From Carya illinoinensis (taxonomy: Eukaryota; Streptophyta; Magnoliopsida; Fagales; Juglandaceae), in contig NC_056765.1 of assembly GCF_018687715.1 (NCBI RefSeq), forward strand, positions 11,956,001-12,020,000: DNA of 64,000 bases, given 5' to 3'. Made by a program: the position numbers and the translations under genes. Under the pieces are notes generated by a model. It was not told the DNA's origin, searched no databases, and saw only the letters and a list, made by a program, of their open reading frames with translations. Shown here piece by piece: positions 12,377 to 22,207 of this stretch; position 1 is the first letter of the stretch, and the number at the start of each line of letters is the position of its first letter.

Positions 12377-13702
12377 ATGGATGATCTAGAGGATAGGTGG
12401 GATAAACTGCAACTTACGGAGGAGGAGAATGCTGTGATTGATCTTAATGCAGTACACTTGGGGAGGGTGAAGGCAGAGGGAGATAAGAGTCTTGTAGGAA
12501 AACTGATCTCAGATCGTAAAGTTAATAAGGAAGTGATTAGATCTACGATGAATAAGGTTTGGAGATTGGCAGGTTCGTTCACTTTTCATGATATTCTTCC
12601 AAATCTGTTTGTAGTAACTTTTGACAATCAGAAGGATCGACAGCGTGTTCTGGACGGAAAACCTTGGTTGTTTGACAATCAACTACTATTACTGAAACCA
12701 TTTGATGGTTTTACCCCTCCGCAGCAGATGAATTTTGACTACGAAGCCTTTTGGGTGCATCTGAGTAATTTATCGTTGGCCTGTATGAATTTAGAAGTTG
12801 GAACTCAGATTGGAAAAACTATTGGAAATGTAAAAGAAGTAGATGTACGTGAAGATGGGATAGGATGGGGAAGGTATTTGAGAGTGAAGATTGAATTAGA
12901 CCTGAGGAAATCAATAGCTCGGGGTAGAACTGCGAATGTGCTAGGATCCAGAATTTGGGTGCCTTTGAGCTATGAAAAACTTCCTAAAATTTGTTTTAAA
13001 TGTGGAAGATTAGTGCATGGAGTAGAAGGATGTGCAGGATTGGTAGGGAGGGGTGGTGGATCTCAATATGGTACTTGGCTTCGAACTTACCACACGGATA
13101 GGGGGAATACTACAGAAAATAATAGAAATAAGTCTAAAGAAAAAAATGCTGAGGAAGTAAGAGAGTTCAATTGTGGTAGTATGGGTGAGGGTGGGATGCC
13201 AAATGCAGGTTTTTCTACCACACCAGTTGATGAGGCTTTTGAGGATGAGATGGTGGATGTTTTAAAAAGAAGTAAGGGGCCGGATGTAGTAAAGAAGGAA
13301 GGGGCGGATAAGGTGTTTGTAGAAAAAACTGAGAGAAGAGAGAAAATTGGAAATGCAAGTAGGGATGGGATGGATGATGCTCGACTTATGGCAACTCCTG
13401 ATGAGGGTCTCTTGTATGCTGAACTTGAGCCTAATTCTCAGTTGCTTCTTCAGAATGATAAAGGAATGAGTGAAGGGAAGGGGGTGTTAGAAAAGGGGAG
13501 GTGGAAGAGAAGGGCACGTATTGTAGGAAAAAGTAATGGAAAGGAGGCCTCAGGTGGGGGCAAACGTAGTCTGAGAGGTGATTTTTCTGACGACAGCAGT
13601 GAGGGCATCTCAAAAAAGAGTAGAAGGGCTGCTAATGTAGGGGATGAACGTGTGGATTTGGGATTGGCGGAGGCTGCTGGCCAGCCCCGCCAACCATTAT
13701 GA
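12377..13702 (+). CDS. LINE ORF1 protein (DUF4283 plus CCHC knuckle)
   Basis: A 441-residue open frame encodes the plant L1 ORF1 protein, thought to coat the element RNA and help carry it back to the nucleus. Residues about 20-190 form a DUF4283-type domain, with GKPWLFDNQLLLLKPFDG as its clearest stretch. A zinc knuckle follows at C206-x2-C209-x4-H214-x4-C219 within KICFKCGRLVHGVEGC. The C-terminal half is charged and low in complexity. The start ATG follows an un-interrupted 5' leader and is the first in-frame ATG. The stop codon overlaps the ORF2 start as ATGA, so ORF2 is probably translated by termination-reinitiation. The frame is fully open, so this protein could still be made. The homologous region at 22283-23497 is broken. 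Confidence 0.9.
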   Translation: MDDLEDRWDKLQLTEEENAVIDLNAVHLGRVKAEGDKSLVGKLISDRKVNKEVIRSTMNKVWRLAGSFTFHDILPNLFVVTFDNQKDRQRVLDGKPWLFDNQLLLLKPFDGFTPPQQMNFDYEAFWVHLSNLSLACMNLEVGTQIGKTIGNVKEVDVREDGIGWGRYLRVKIELDLRKSIARGRTANVLGSRIWVPLSYEKLPKICFKCGRLVHGVEGCAGLVGRGGGSQYGTWLRTYHTDRGNTTENNRNKSKEKNAEEVREFNCGSMGEGGMPNAGFSTTPVDEAFEDEMVDVLKRSKGPDVVKKEGADKVFVEKTERREKIGNASRDGMDDARLMATPDEGLLYAELEPNSQLLLQNDKGMSEGKGVLEKGRWKRRARIVGKSNGKEASGGGKRSLRGDFSDDSSEGISKKSRRAANVGDERVDLGLAEAAGQPRQPL

Positions 13703-16700
13703 AAATACTAAGTTGGAACTGCCGAGGGCTTGGGAATCCTCGGACAGTTCAAAATCTTCACCTATTGGTGAATGAAAATAAACCCAAAATGGTCTTTCTA
13801 ATGGAGACTAAGTTAGGAGCAAGCAGGTTTGAAGGTATAAAGAAGAGGTTGTGTATGGAGGGGTGTTTTGTGGTAGAGGCTTTGGGTAGAAAAGGGGGAT
13901 TGGTTTTGATGTGGAACCAAGAGGTAGAAGTGGAGATTCTTAATTTCTCCCTCTACCATATTAATGCTATAGTTAAAAGTGAGGAAAAGAATCTATCATG
14001 GATTTTTACTGGTTTCTATGGGCATCCTGAAGCAAGTAAGAGAAGAGGATTGTGGAAGCTTTTGTCATTACTAAAGCCTTCACCAGAGCAACCTTGGTGC
14101 ATCATTGGAGATTTCAATGAAGTTGTTTGTCAAGCTGAGAAGGTGGGAGGGAAACCTAGACCAGAAGCCCAAATGGAAGATTTCAGAAAAGTTTTGGAAG
14201 AAAATAGTATATTTGATTTGGGGTGGAAGGGCAGTATGTATACTTGGAGTAATAAACATGGTGATAATACTTTTACAAAAGAAAGGCTGGACAGAGCAGT
14301 TGCAAACCCTCAGTGGTCTGAATCTTTTAGATTTAGAGAAGTTGAGGTTTTACCAGTAGCACAATATGACCATAAAGCCCTCCTGCTTAATATGAGGCAT
14401 GAATTGACAGTGCAAAGGATGAGAAGGAGAGTTTTCAGATTTGAAGCAAAGTGGATTCGAGATGAAGAAGGAGAGCTTGTGGTAGATGGAGCATGGAAGA
14501 GATGGGTAGTAGGTGATAGCTTCTTAAAAAAAGTACAAGGAAAGCTGTTAAGCTGTCAAGGGGACCTGATTCGATGGAGTTCAAGAAGAGATAAGGACTT
14601 TGGGGCTGCTATGAAACAGAAAACTGAAAGGTTAAAGATTGAGCTAGAAAATGAAGGCTCTCATAATATTGAGTTGATCAAGCAGCTACAAGGAGAAATG
14701 GGGCTCCTGTTAGAGCAAGAAGACTTAAAATGGAGACAACGGGCAAAGAGAAATTGGTACCAGCTAGGTGACAAGAATACAAAATTCTTTCATTCCTGTG
14801 CTAGCCAGAGAAGAAAAAAAACCAGATTAAGGAAGTATTGAACTCTCAGGGAAGCAGGGTGACTAAAAAAGAAGAGATAGAAGAGGTTTTTTATGAGTAT
14901 TTTAATGGTCTTTTCTGCTCAACACAGCCTTCAAGGGCAGCCATAGAAGCCTGTATCAGTGAGGTGGAACCTAGGGTGTCCAGCGAGATGAATGCAGATC
15001 TTCAAAGAGAGTTCACAAGAAGGGAGGTGGAGGAAGCTTTGAAACAGATGGGCCCATTGAAGTCTCCAGGTCCGGATGGTTATGGAGCTTGTTTCTATCA
15101 AGCTTACTGGAGCATTGTGGGGGAGGAGGTAAGTAAGGCTGTCTTAAGCTTTCTTAATGGGGAGGGCAATTTAGAAAAGGGTTTAAACTGTACTCATGTA
15201 GCTTTGATTCCTAAAATAAAAAATCCTCTAGCTGCTAGTGAGTTTAGACCTATTAGTCTTTGTAACGTGCTTTATAAACTTGTTTCAAAGATTCTTGCAA
15301 ACAGGCTGAAGAAAGTGCTCCCTGCTATTATCTCTAGCAATCAAAGTGCATTTATCCCGGGAAGACTCATAACTGATAATGTTATGATTGCCTATGAAAC
15401 CTTGCACACAATGAAGACAAGACAAAGAAGTAAGGTTGGTAGTATGGCTCTTAAACTTGATATGTCAAAGGCATATGACAGGGTAGAGTGGTCCTATTTG
15501 GAGGCTGTGATGAGAAGGATGAGGTTTGGTGAGAAGTGGATCTCTTTGATCATGAGATGCGTGACAACAGTTTCTTACTCAATACTTGTTAATGGGGAAC
15601 CTGGAAAGATTATTAAACCTACTAGAGGAATTAGGCAAGGGGATCCCATCTCCCCTTACCTCTTTATTATCTGTGCAGAAGGTCTTAGTGCCTTGATAAA
15701 CTCAGCTGAATCAAAAGGGGATATAAGGGGGGTGGCTATAGTTAGAGGAGGAATGAGGATAAACCACTTACTCTTTGCGGATGATTGTGTGATTTTTGGA
15801 AGGGCAAAGATTACCGAATGGCTGAAGATTCAGGGTTTGTTGACAGTATATGAAGAGGCCTCGGGTCAATGCCTAAATCTGCAGAAGACCACTATTTTCT
15901 TTAGCTCAAATACTGCTGCTGCTACTAGAACACAGATCCAGAGGGTTGCTAGAGTTCCTGTTTGTGGGAGTTATGAAAAGTATCTTGGTCTTCCAGCTAT
16001 TGTAGGGAGATCAAGATACTTTACATTCAAAAATCTAAAGGAAAGGATCTGGTCGAAAATTAATAGTTGGAAGAATTCTTTTCTTTCACAGGCGGGAAAA
16101 GAGATCTTGTTAAAGGCAGTAGCTCAAGCAATTCCTACCTTTGCCATGAGTGTCTTCAGTCTCCCTAGAAGGTTGTGTAAGGAGATCTCATCTCTTTTGG
16201 CTAGATGTTGGTGGGGACATAAGCAGGATGATAAGAAAATTCAGTGGAGGAGTTGGTTTAAAATGGGAGAATCAAAAAAGAATGGAGGGTTGGGTTTCCG
16301 AGATCTTGAAGGTTTTAATAAGGCTATGCTTGCTAAGCAATGTTGGAGATTGTTAACAGATCCAAATGCTTTGGTGACAAAAGTTTTGAAAGAGAAGTAT
16401 TTTAAAAATGAGGGCCTCTTAGAAGCAAAGTTGGGGTATGGTCCTTCTCTTGTATGGAGAAGTTTGTGGTCCTCTCTAGATTTAATAAAAGAAGGGATGT
16501 TATGGAGAGTAGGGGATGGCAGCAGTATAAAAATCTGGAAGGACAAGTGGTTACCAACCAGAATTATTCACAGTGTCCAATCTCAAATTAAAAACCTGTC
16601 AAGTGATGCGAAAGTACAGCAGCTTATTGATGATGACACAAGGGGATGGAAGAAAGAACTCATTGCCGACACTTTCAATGCAGATGAAGCTGAGGCTATT

Positions 16701-17834
16701 TGTAGCATTCCTCTGAGTAAGTGGGGTGCTGTAGATAAACTGGTGTGGGGTAGTTCACAAGATGGTAAATTTTCTGTGAAGAATGCTTACCATCTAGAAC
16801 ATGAAAGAATGAAGAGGAGAATAGGGGAAACCTCGATAGGATGCAATCCAGGAAATGGATGGAATATGATATGGGGTTTGAATGTTCCAAGTGTGATAAA
16901 ACATTTCCTGTGGAAGGTAAGCCATGACATACTTCCCACTAGACAGAATCTGTATAAGAAGCATGTTGTGGAGAATGATAAATGTCCTATCTGTGAACTG
17001 GTGCCTGAAACAGCTATGCATGTAATTTGGTGTTGTCCTGCCACAACAGATGTCTGGGCAGAAGAAGGAAGCCCTGTGCAGAAATGGAGTTGTCATGAAA
17101 CTGATTTCATGGTTGTTTGGGATAAGCTGAATTCACAGCTGAAAGGGGAGGAGGTTGAGTTGGTGGCTTGCATTATGAGGAAGATTTGGCTTAGAAGAAA
17201 CTCATTGCTGTTTGAAAAAAAGTTTGATGACCCGAGAAATATTATAAAAGCTGCAAGCTGTGGATTAAGGGAGTTTATCTCTGCTCAAAGAGATCAACAG
17301 AAGGCAGTTGTGAAGGGTTCGAATGATAGAAGGATAACAAAATGGGAAAAACCTACAGGTTGGACAGTTAAGGTTAATTGGGATGCGGCTGTAGATGCAA
17401 AGAACAAAAGGGTGGGTGCTGGTGTGGTTATCAGAGATTCAGAGGGTGAGTTATTGGCTTGCCTCTGCTCCATCTGTGATCATGTACAGAATCCGTTGGT
17501 GGCTGAAGCCTTGGCTTTAAGGAGAGCTGCAATCCTAAGTGTAGAAATGGGTTTTTCCTCAGTAATACTTGAAGGGGACTCTCAGTTGATTGTTAATGCA
17601 GTAAACAGTGATGAAGAAATCTGGGCTGAGTATGGGAATATTATTGAGGATGTCCGAAAGGTGTTGCTTGAAAGACCAAATTGGGGGGTTAAATTTGTGT
17701 ATAGGGAATCAAATGGTATAGCACACAAGCTAGCTAAACTAGCTTTTACTTTTACTGATGAAAGGGTATGGATAGAAGAATGTCCAGTAGATATCATACA
17801 GGATATACAAAAGAAAAAATACTGTAATAGCTGA
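13699..17834 (+). pseudogene. LINE ORF2 (endonuclease-RT-RNase H), one frameshift
   Basis: ORF2 starts at the ATG overlapping the ORF1 stop. Residues 1-230 are an APE-type endonuclease (SWNCRGLGN, METKL, GDFNE, and YDHKALLL near the end). The frame stops at 14839-14841. It then continues from about 14838 in another frame with a reverse transcriptase: SPGPDG near residue 76 of the second segment, LDMSKAYDRV near 208 and catalytic FADD near 313. A zinc-binding zf-RVT region with CPICELVPETAMHVIWCC follows, then a C-terminal RNase H (VNWDAAV, LEGDSQ). The break lies in an A8 run at about 14814-14821. The lost frame is consistent with a one-base change in that run, which could be a true mutation or a sequencing error in a homopolymer. 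Everything else is intact, so this copy is either just dead or alive. Confidence 0.92.
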
Positions 17835-17899
17835 GTTGTATTAAGCTTCTTTCAATAAAGGTTTGATTGATGATTTCAAAAAAAAGAAGCCTAATATTA

Positions 17900-18178
17900 T
17901 ATAATAATAAAAAAATTATAATCCATATTAATAAGGTTATTATTTCTTATAAACTTAGTTTTAATATAATCTTGAAGGGGCCATAGAAAATAGATAATGT
18001 ATAAGGATTATAAAAAATTTTAGGACTAAAGAAAAAATCAAAGAGACATTTTTATGTACATAGAAATTTTAAAGAATTTTAAAGAGCATGCGAAAAATAT
18101 AAATTTTTAAAGGGTGCCATTTTATATTTACTGGCCTATAACCCGTGCAATGTGCAGATTATTGTGTATGCTATATAT
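17900..18178. other. AT-rich flank after the LINE
   Basis: No gene is seen. It contains the probable second half of the older repeat split by the LINE (GAAGGGGCCATAGAAAAT, then GAAATTTTAAAGAATTTTAAAG). Near 18135 it has the phrase CCTATAACCCGTGCAATG, which recurs in altered form at about 18945 on the other side of the tandem repeat. Confidence 0.4.
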
Positions 18179-18847
18179 GAGGGAGAGAGATCTACAGAGA
18201 GACAGGGTTTTATAGTGGAGAAATTTGAAAGTATTTATAGAGCAGTTTATTTTGACGAAATAATATAAAAGTTGAAATAGTGTCTTTGGGTGGAGTCGTG
18301 AATCGGTTTATATCTTTATAGGTAAGAACATAAAAGAAATTTAAAATTTACAATGGTTCATAATGAAACATTGTTTTTAAAAGGATTACCGCTCCATAAA
18401 CATAACACTTCAAGTGTATGAGGGAGAGAGATCTAGAGAGATATAGAGTTTTATAGTGAAGAAATTTGAAACAATTTATGGCGGTTTATTTTGATGAAAT
18501 AATATAAAAATTGAAATAGTGCCTTTGGGTGGAGTCTTGAATCGGTTTATATCTTTATAGGTAAGAAAATAAAAGAAATTTAGAAGTTACAATAGTTCAT
18601 AATGAAACATTGTTTTTAAAAGAATTACCGCTCCATAAATATAACACTTCAAGTGTATGAGGGAGAGAGATCTAGAGAGAGACAGGGTTTCATAGTGGTA
18701 AAGGTTGAAATAATATCTTTGGGTGGAGCCTTGAATCGGTTTATATCGTTATATGTAAGAAAAGAAATGAAATTTAGAAGTTACAACAGTTTATAATGAA
18801 ACATTACTTTTAAAAAGATTACCGCTTCGTAAACATAACACTTCAAG
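18179..18847. repeat. Three tandem copies of a ~240-bp unit
   Basis: The landmark GAGGGAGAGAGATCT starts at 18179, 18420 and 18660, giving periods of 241 and 240. Each copy continues through GGGTGGAGTCTTGAATCGG, TTTATATCTTTATAGGTAAG and GAAACATTGTTTTTAAAAG to CATAACACTTCAAG. The third copy lacks about 50 bases in its first third (the GGCGGTTTATTTTGATG segment). The copies are around 90 percent alike by eye. The array is flanked by related CCTATAACCCG phrases (18135 and 18945), so it may sit inside one mobile element, possibly Helitron-like. I could not find diagnostic ends. Confidence 0.8.
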
Positions 18848-21724
18848 ATTCTATTTTTTATTTCAATTATTGCCAACAATAACTTACTTTTATAAATATA
18901 ATGCCACGTTGGAGTCATATAACTCCGCTTCTATATATACGAGCCTATAACCCGCATAATGAGTGGACCGTTATTTGTACTAAATTTTATAAATCTAAAT
19001 AATTGATTATATATAATCACTACTACAACTATTAAAAAAATGTATATAAAATATATATAAAATGGAAAATACCTATATAAAAGAGTTCACTTTACCTATA
19101 AATATTTTACGGGAAATGCATATATAAAATGATATATGGAGAATGCCTAATTGCCGATCGGCACCTTTTTTCTACACCAGCTTATGTTGCATGGACCCTG
19201 TCAGAGATTCAGGCACATTAAAGTTAATTTTTTCTTCAATATATATTTTATTTAAACAAAATGGAAGAGTGTCAAACAATAATATATTTAAAAATTACGT
19301 CTAGTACTAATGAATAATTATTTTTACTTATTTTATTTTACCAAAAAATGTAGTAAACTGGGTAATTTTCAAAAGGCTCAAAATGATAGTGAAACTGTAA
19401 TATGTTTGAAGGATATTCTTCTTTGTTTACGAATGAAAATATGATATAAGATAGTAGGAAGTTGTACCTAATGCATTAAGCTAGACTTGTAGATATGTGT
19501 TACACATGTAAATGCAGGTTTTAAGATATATGGTATTGACGACATTGATCCAGACATAAAGGGCACATTAATGCCTCTAATAAGATTGGTATAGACCATA
19601 AATTAATATAATTGATCAAATTACAATTAGTTTACAACGTCTCTATCAAATTGAGCGTACTTTAGAATAATATACATTATAAAATGGTTATAAAATAATT
19701 ATAAGAAAATCCTGAAAAGAGAAGACCCAAAGACAGAACTCACAACACGCAAACCCAAAGTAAAAAAACCCATCAAAAATAATAAAAAAAATATATATAA
19801 TTAAAAAAATGCTTAAATAACAAAAGCAATGAACAGAAAAAGAAAACCAACAAATGGAAACAAAAAGCCAATCTACTTTGTTCGTTCACCCCATGTTTGG
19901 GGACAATTTGAACAATCTGCATGTATTATTTGAAAGAACCAGGGAACCATTTCCAAAAGACAAAACCCATGATTTCAAAAGACAAAATTGCCGAAGACAA
20001 ATTGATTTCTGATTATTACTGCTTTAATACCTCTCAGGCAGGATTAAAAATCCAATACCGTGGAGTTCATTTCATAACATACTACTGCGCGCACAAAGGG
20101 CATTGCGAGCCATTAAAGTTTAAAAAATCACAGTAAAGTACCACAATCTTGGGGCACGATACATAATGCAAAATCATCTTGCCCGTGTGAAAGTTGTTCT
20201 ACATTCATATTTCATTAATTTGAAATCCTCACTCACCAATGGATTAGAAAAAATCATTTAAACTTCGCACACCAAGTCCCAGAATAAATTAACGTGAATA
20301 AAAATAAAGTTGTAGATTTTACAATGTCTAAACTATCACCGTCTATGGATGACGATTGCCATTTATCAATGCATACCAATGCATTTGCAGGTAACCAAAA
20401 TTAACATTCTGGGAAACAATAAATCACAAACCGTTACAGCATCTGAAACAAAAATTGGTCACAACACCTCCACACCCGGAGCATAGTTTAATGCAGAAAT
20501 GTAGAGTGGCTTGGCCTCGCGGTTGAAGTGGCATTGATTTGAGAGAGAGCGAGGGGAGAAGAAAGTGACAGAAAGAAAAGTAATTTTCCAAAATATATAC
20601 GGTTTGAAGTTTGAACCATTATTTATTTATTTATTTTTCGTAGTGTTACATGTATTTATAGTTTTACTTACACTTTTATTTACAAGACTTATTTTATTAG
20701 TTTTTTTTTTTTAATTTCAAATTTCATGATTTTCAACGTATCAATAATTGATATGTAGAGAAGTAAGTTTTTTGTAAATTTTTTTTAAGTATATTTAGCA
20801 TTTTTTTTTTTTTTTTTCAATTGGTGTCGTGAAAGACGGTTATTCTTTCAATCAGTTATTTTATCATGCATTTGGGTTACCAGGTTAACTGATTGGAAGA
20901 CGTCGTTGGGATCATGTTAACCCAAGTTCACTGGAAATCAATTTCGAACATGAAAAACTTGGTAAGCTGAACCAGACAAAAAGGTCCTTCGACCCAACTG
21001 GATCCCACACGATACAACTCTTACCTCGGAATTCGACTCCACCCAGCAAAAAATCTTCCTACTCCAATCCAGGAACCTCCGAGCAAACACCGATCAATCA
21101 CCAATCGATACCCGAGACACCTAAAGAGAAAAATAAAAACAATATAAAATTCACACGGAATGATTGAAAGATTTAGAACCCAGAACTTATATTGGAAAGG
21201 AAATTAAAAATGCATGCATTTTGAAGAGAAAAATATTACCACCCAATGAAGATGACCCAGATGGGAAGTTTGAGAGAATCTAAGATCTGAGAAGAGGCAT
21301 AAGAAGAAGAAAGAAATTGGTAATTACTCATAGAACTTCGGATTGAAGTTTCTGTCATGGAGCCAAGGTGAAATCCATCATTCGATATTTTCTTTAGAGA
21401 GCGAGAGAGGGACTCATGGAGGGTCGCTCAGCCCATTGCGTAGAGGCCAGGTGACATAGAATGCCGAGGTTGTGTTGCGACACCATGTGCTTCAAATGGC
21501 AGATCGTTGCGCCTTATAAACCCTTGTCCTCCATTCTTCTGCTTCCCATTAAAACCCCGTCGAGAGTTCTTCGATTTCTTTTATCCAGGTTCGACTGTCT
21601 CTCTTTGTTCTGCTTCCCTCTATTTTATTTCTCTTTAGTCTTCATCCACGGGATCTGGCCCAGTTATCTCCAAATATATGCGAGAGGTGGTTGCTCGACT
21701 CTCTAAAGTTCATACAATAACCCC
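18848..21724. other. Long non-coding stretch, no gene supported
   Basis: 18848-20500 is AT-rich with short chance ORFs and A-rich low-complexity tracts (19760-19860). 20500-20600 has a GAGAGAGAGCGAGGGGAGAAG purine stretch, 20700-20830 has T runs, and 20880-21130 has proline/serine-like CCAACTGGATCCCACAC text without a usable frame. 21240-21720 is less AT-rich and pyrimidine-rich, like a leader or promoter of the minus-strand ORF at 21725-21919 or of an unseen gene. I cannot assign a product. Confidence 0.4.
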
Positions 21725-21919
21725 TTATTTGTCCAGTCCCGCGAGATTTCTCCCTTCCTCTCCCTCTTTTCCATCGCTGTACATCATTAGTTGCTTCGGC
21801 TTTCCATCACAATATAGCCATCTCCTAGTGGGCTCGTATAAAAGAACTATTCTATGACAATCGGCAATCCAATACAACCTCTTCGCCGCTTTGAAGAACT
21901 CTTTGACGTCTCGAGCCAT
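21725..21919 (-). CDS. Hypothetical 64-residue ORF, possibly exon 1
   Basis: A minus-strand ORF begins ATGGCTCGAGACGTCAAAGA and encodes a compact, charged product opening MARDVKEFFKAAKRLYW and ending EEGRNLAGLDK. It is preceded by about 150 bases of pyrimidine-rich, leader-like sequence (CCACATCTCCCCTCTTCTTC), which is the main reason to keep it. The composition looks like real protein (balanced, with a plausible amphipathic helix at the start), but I do not recognise the family. It could be a short gene, the first exon of a larger gene whose remainder is missing, or chance. No transmembrane segment or motif is evident. Confidence 0.28.
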   Translation of the reverse strand: MARDVKEFFKAAKRLYWIADCHRIVLLYEPTRRWLYCDGKPKQLMMYSDGKEGEEGRNLAGLDK

Positions 21920-22207
21920 TTGAAAGAGGATTTTATCAAGGGTTCGATTGGGATCAAATGAGAGAAGAAGAGGGGAGATGTGGTTGATAGAGATTATCGA
22001 ATTGAGGCCGAGGACTTTTTTAGTGAAAAGGCTTTGTGAGATTTGGGAGTGGAGGAATGAGGGTTTGAAACCTTTTCAGAGCGAAATGCACTCCTGCCAA
22101 CATGTTTCAAACAAAAAAGTTTTTTGAAAAAAACTTGTTGGTTCCTTTTTTCTTCTTGTCGATAGGGTTGTCTGTTTTATCATAAAGCATGTAAATAAAG
22201 TAAAGCG

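Larger units (their letters stand above)
12279..17883 (+). mobile_element. Full-length L1-type LINE with 16-bp TSD
   Basis: A 5.6-kb non-LTR retrotransposon is bounded by the identical 16-bp duplication AAGAAGCCTAATATTA (12263-12278 and 17884-17899). It has a 98-bp 5' leader, ORF1 (nucleic-acid-binding), ORF2 (endonuclease, reverse transcriptase, RNase H), an AATAAA hexamer at 17854-17859 and a short A tract directly before the 3' duplication. These are the signs of target-primed reverse transcription. A full-length copy with perfect TSD and a single frame-breaking lesion implies a young insertion. The tail could be 6 to 8 A because the duplication itself begins with A. Confidence 0.93.

Noticed and set aside
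22160..22207. Target-site duplication for the older LINE
   Set aside because: TAAAGCATGTAAAT upstream and TTAAGCCTGTGTATG downstream are only loosely alike; not enough to claim.
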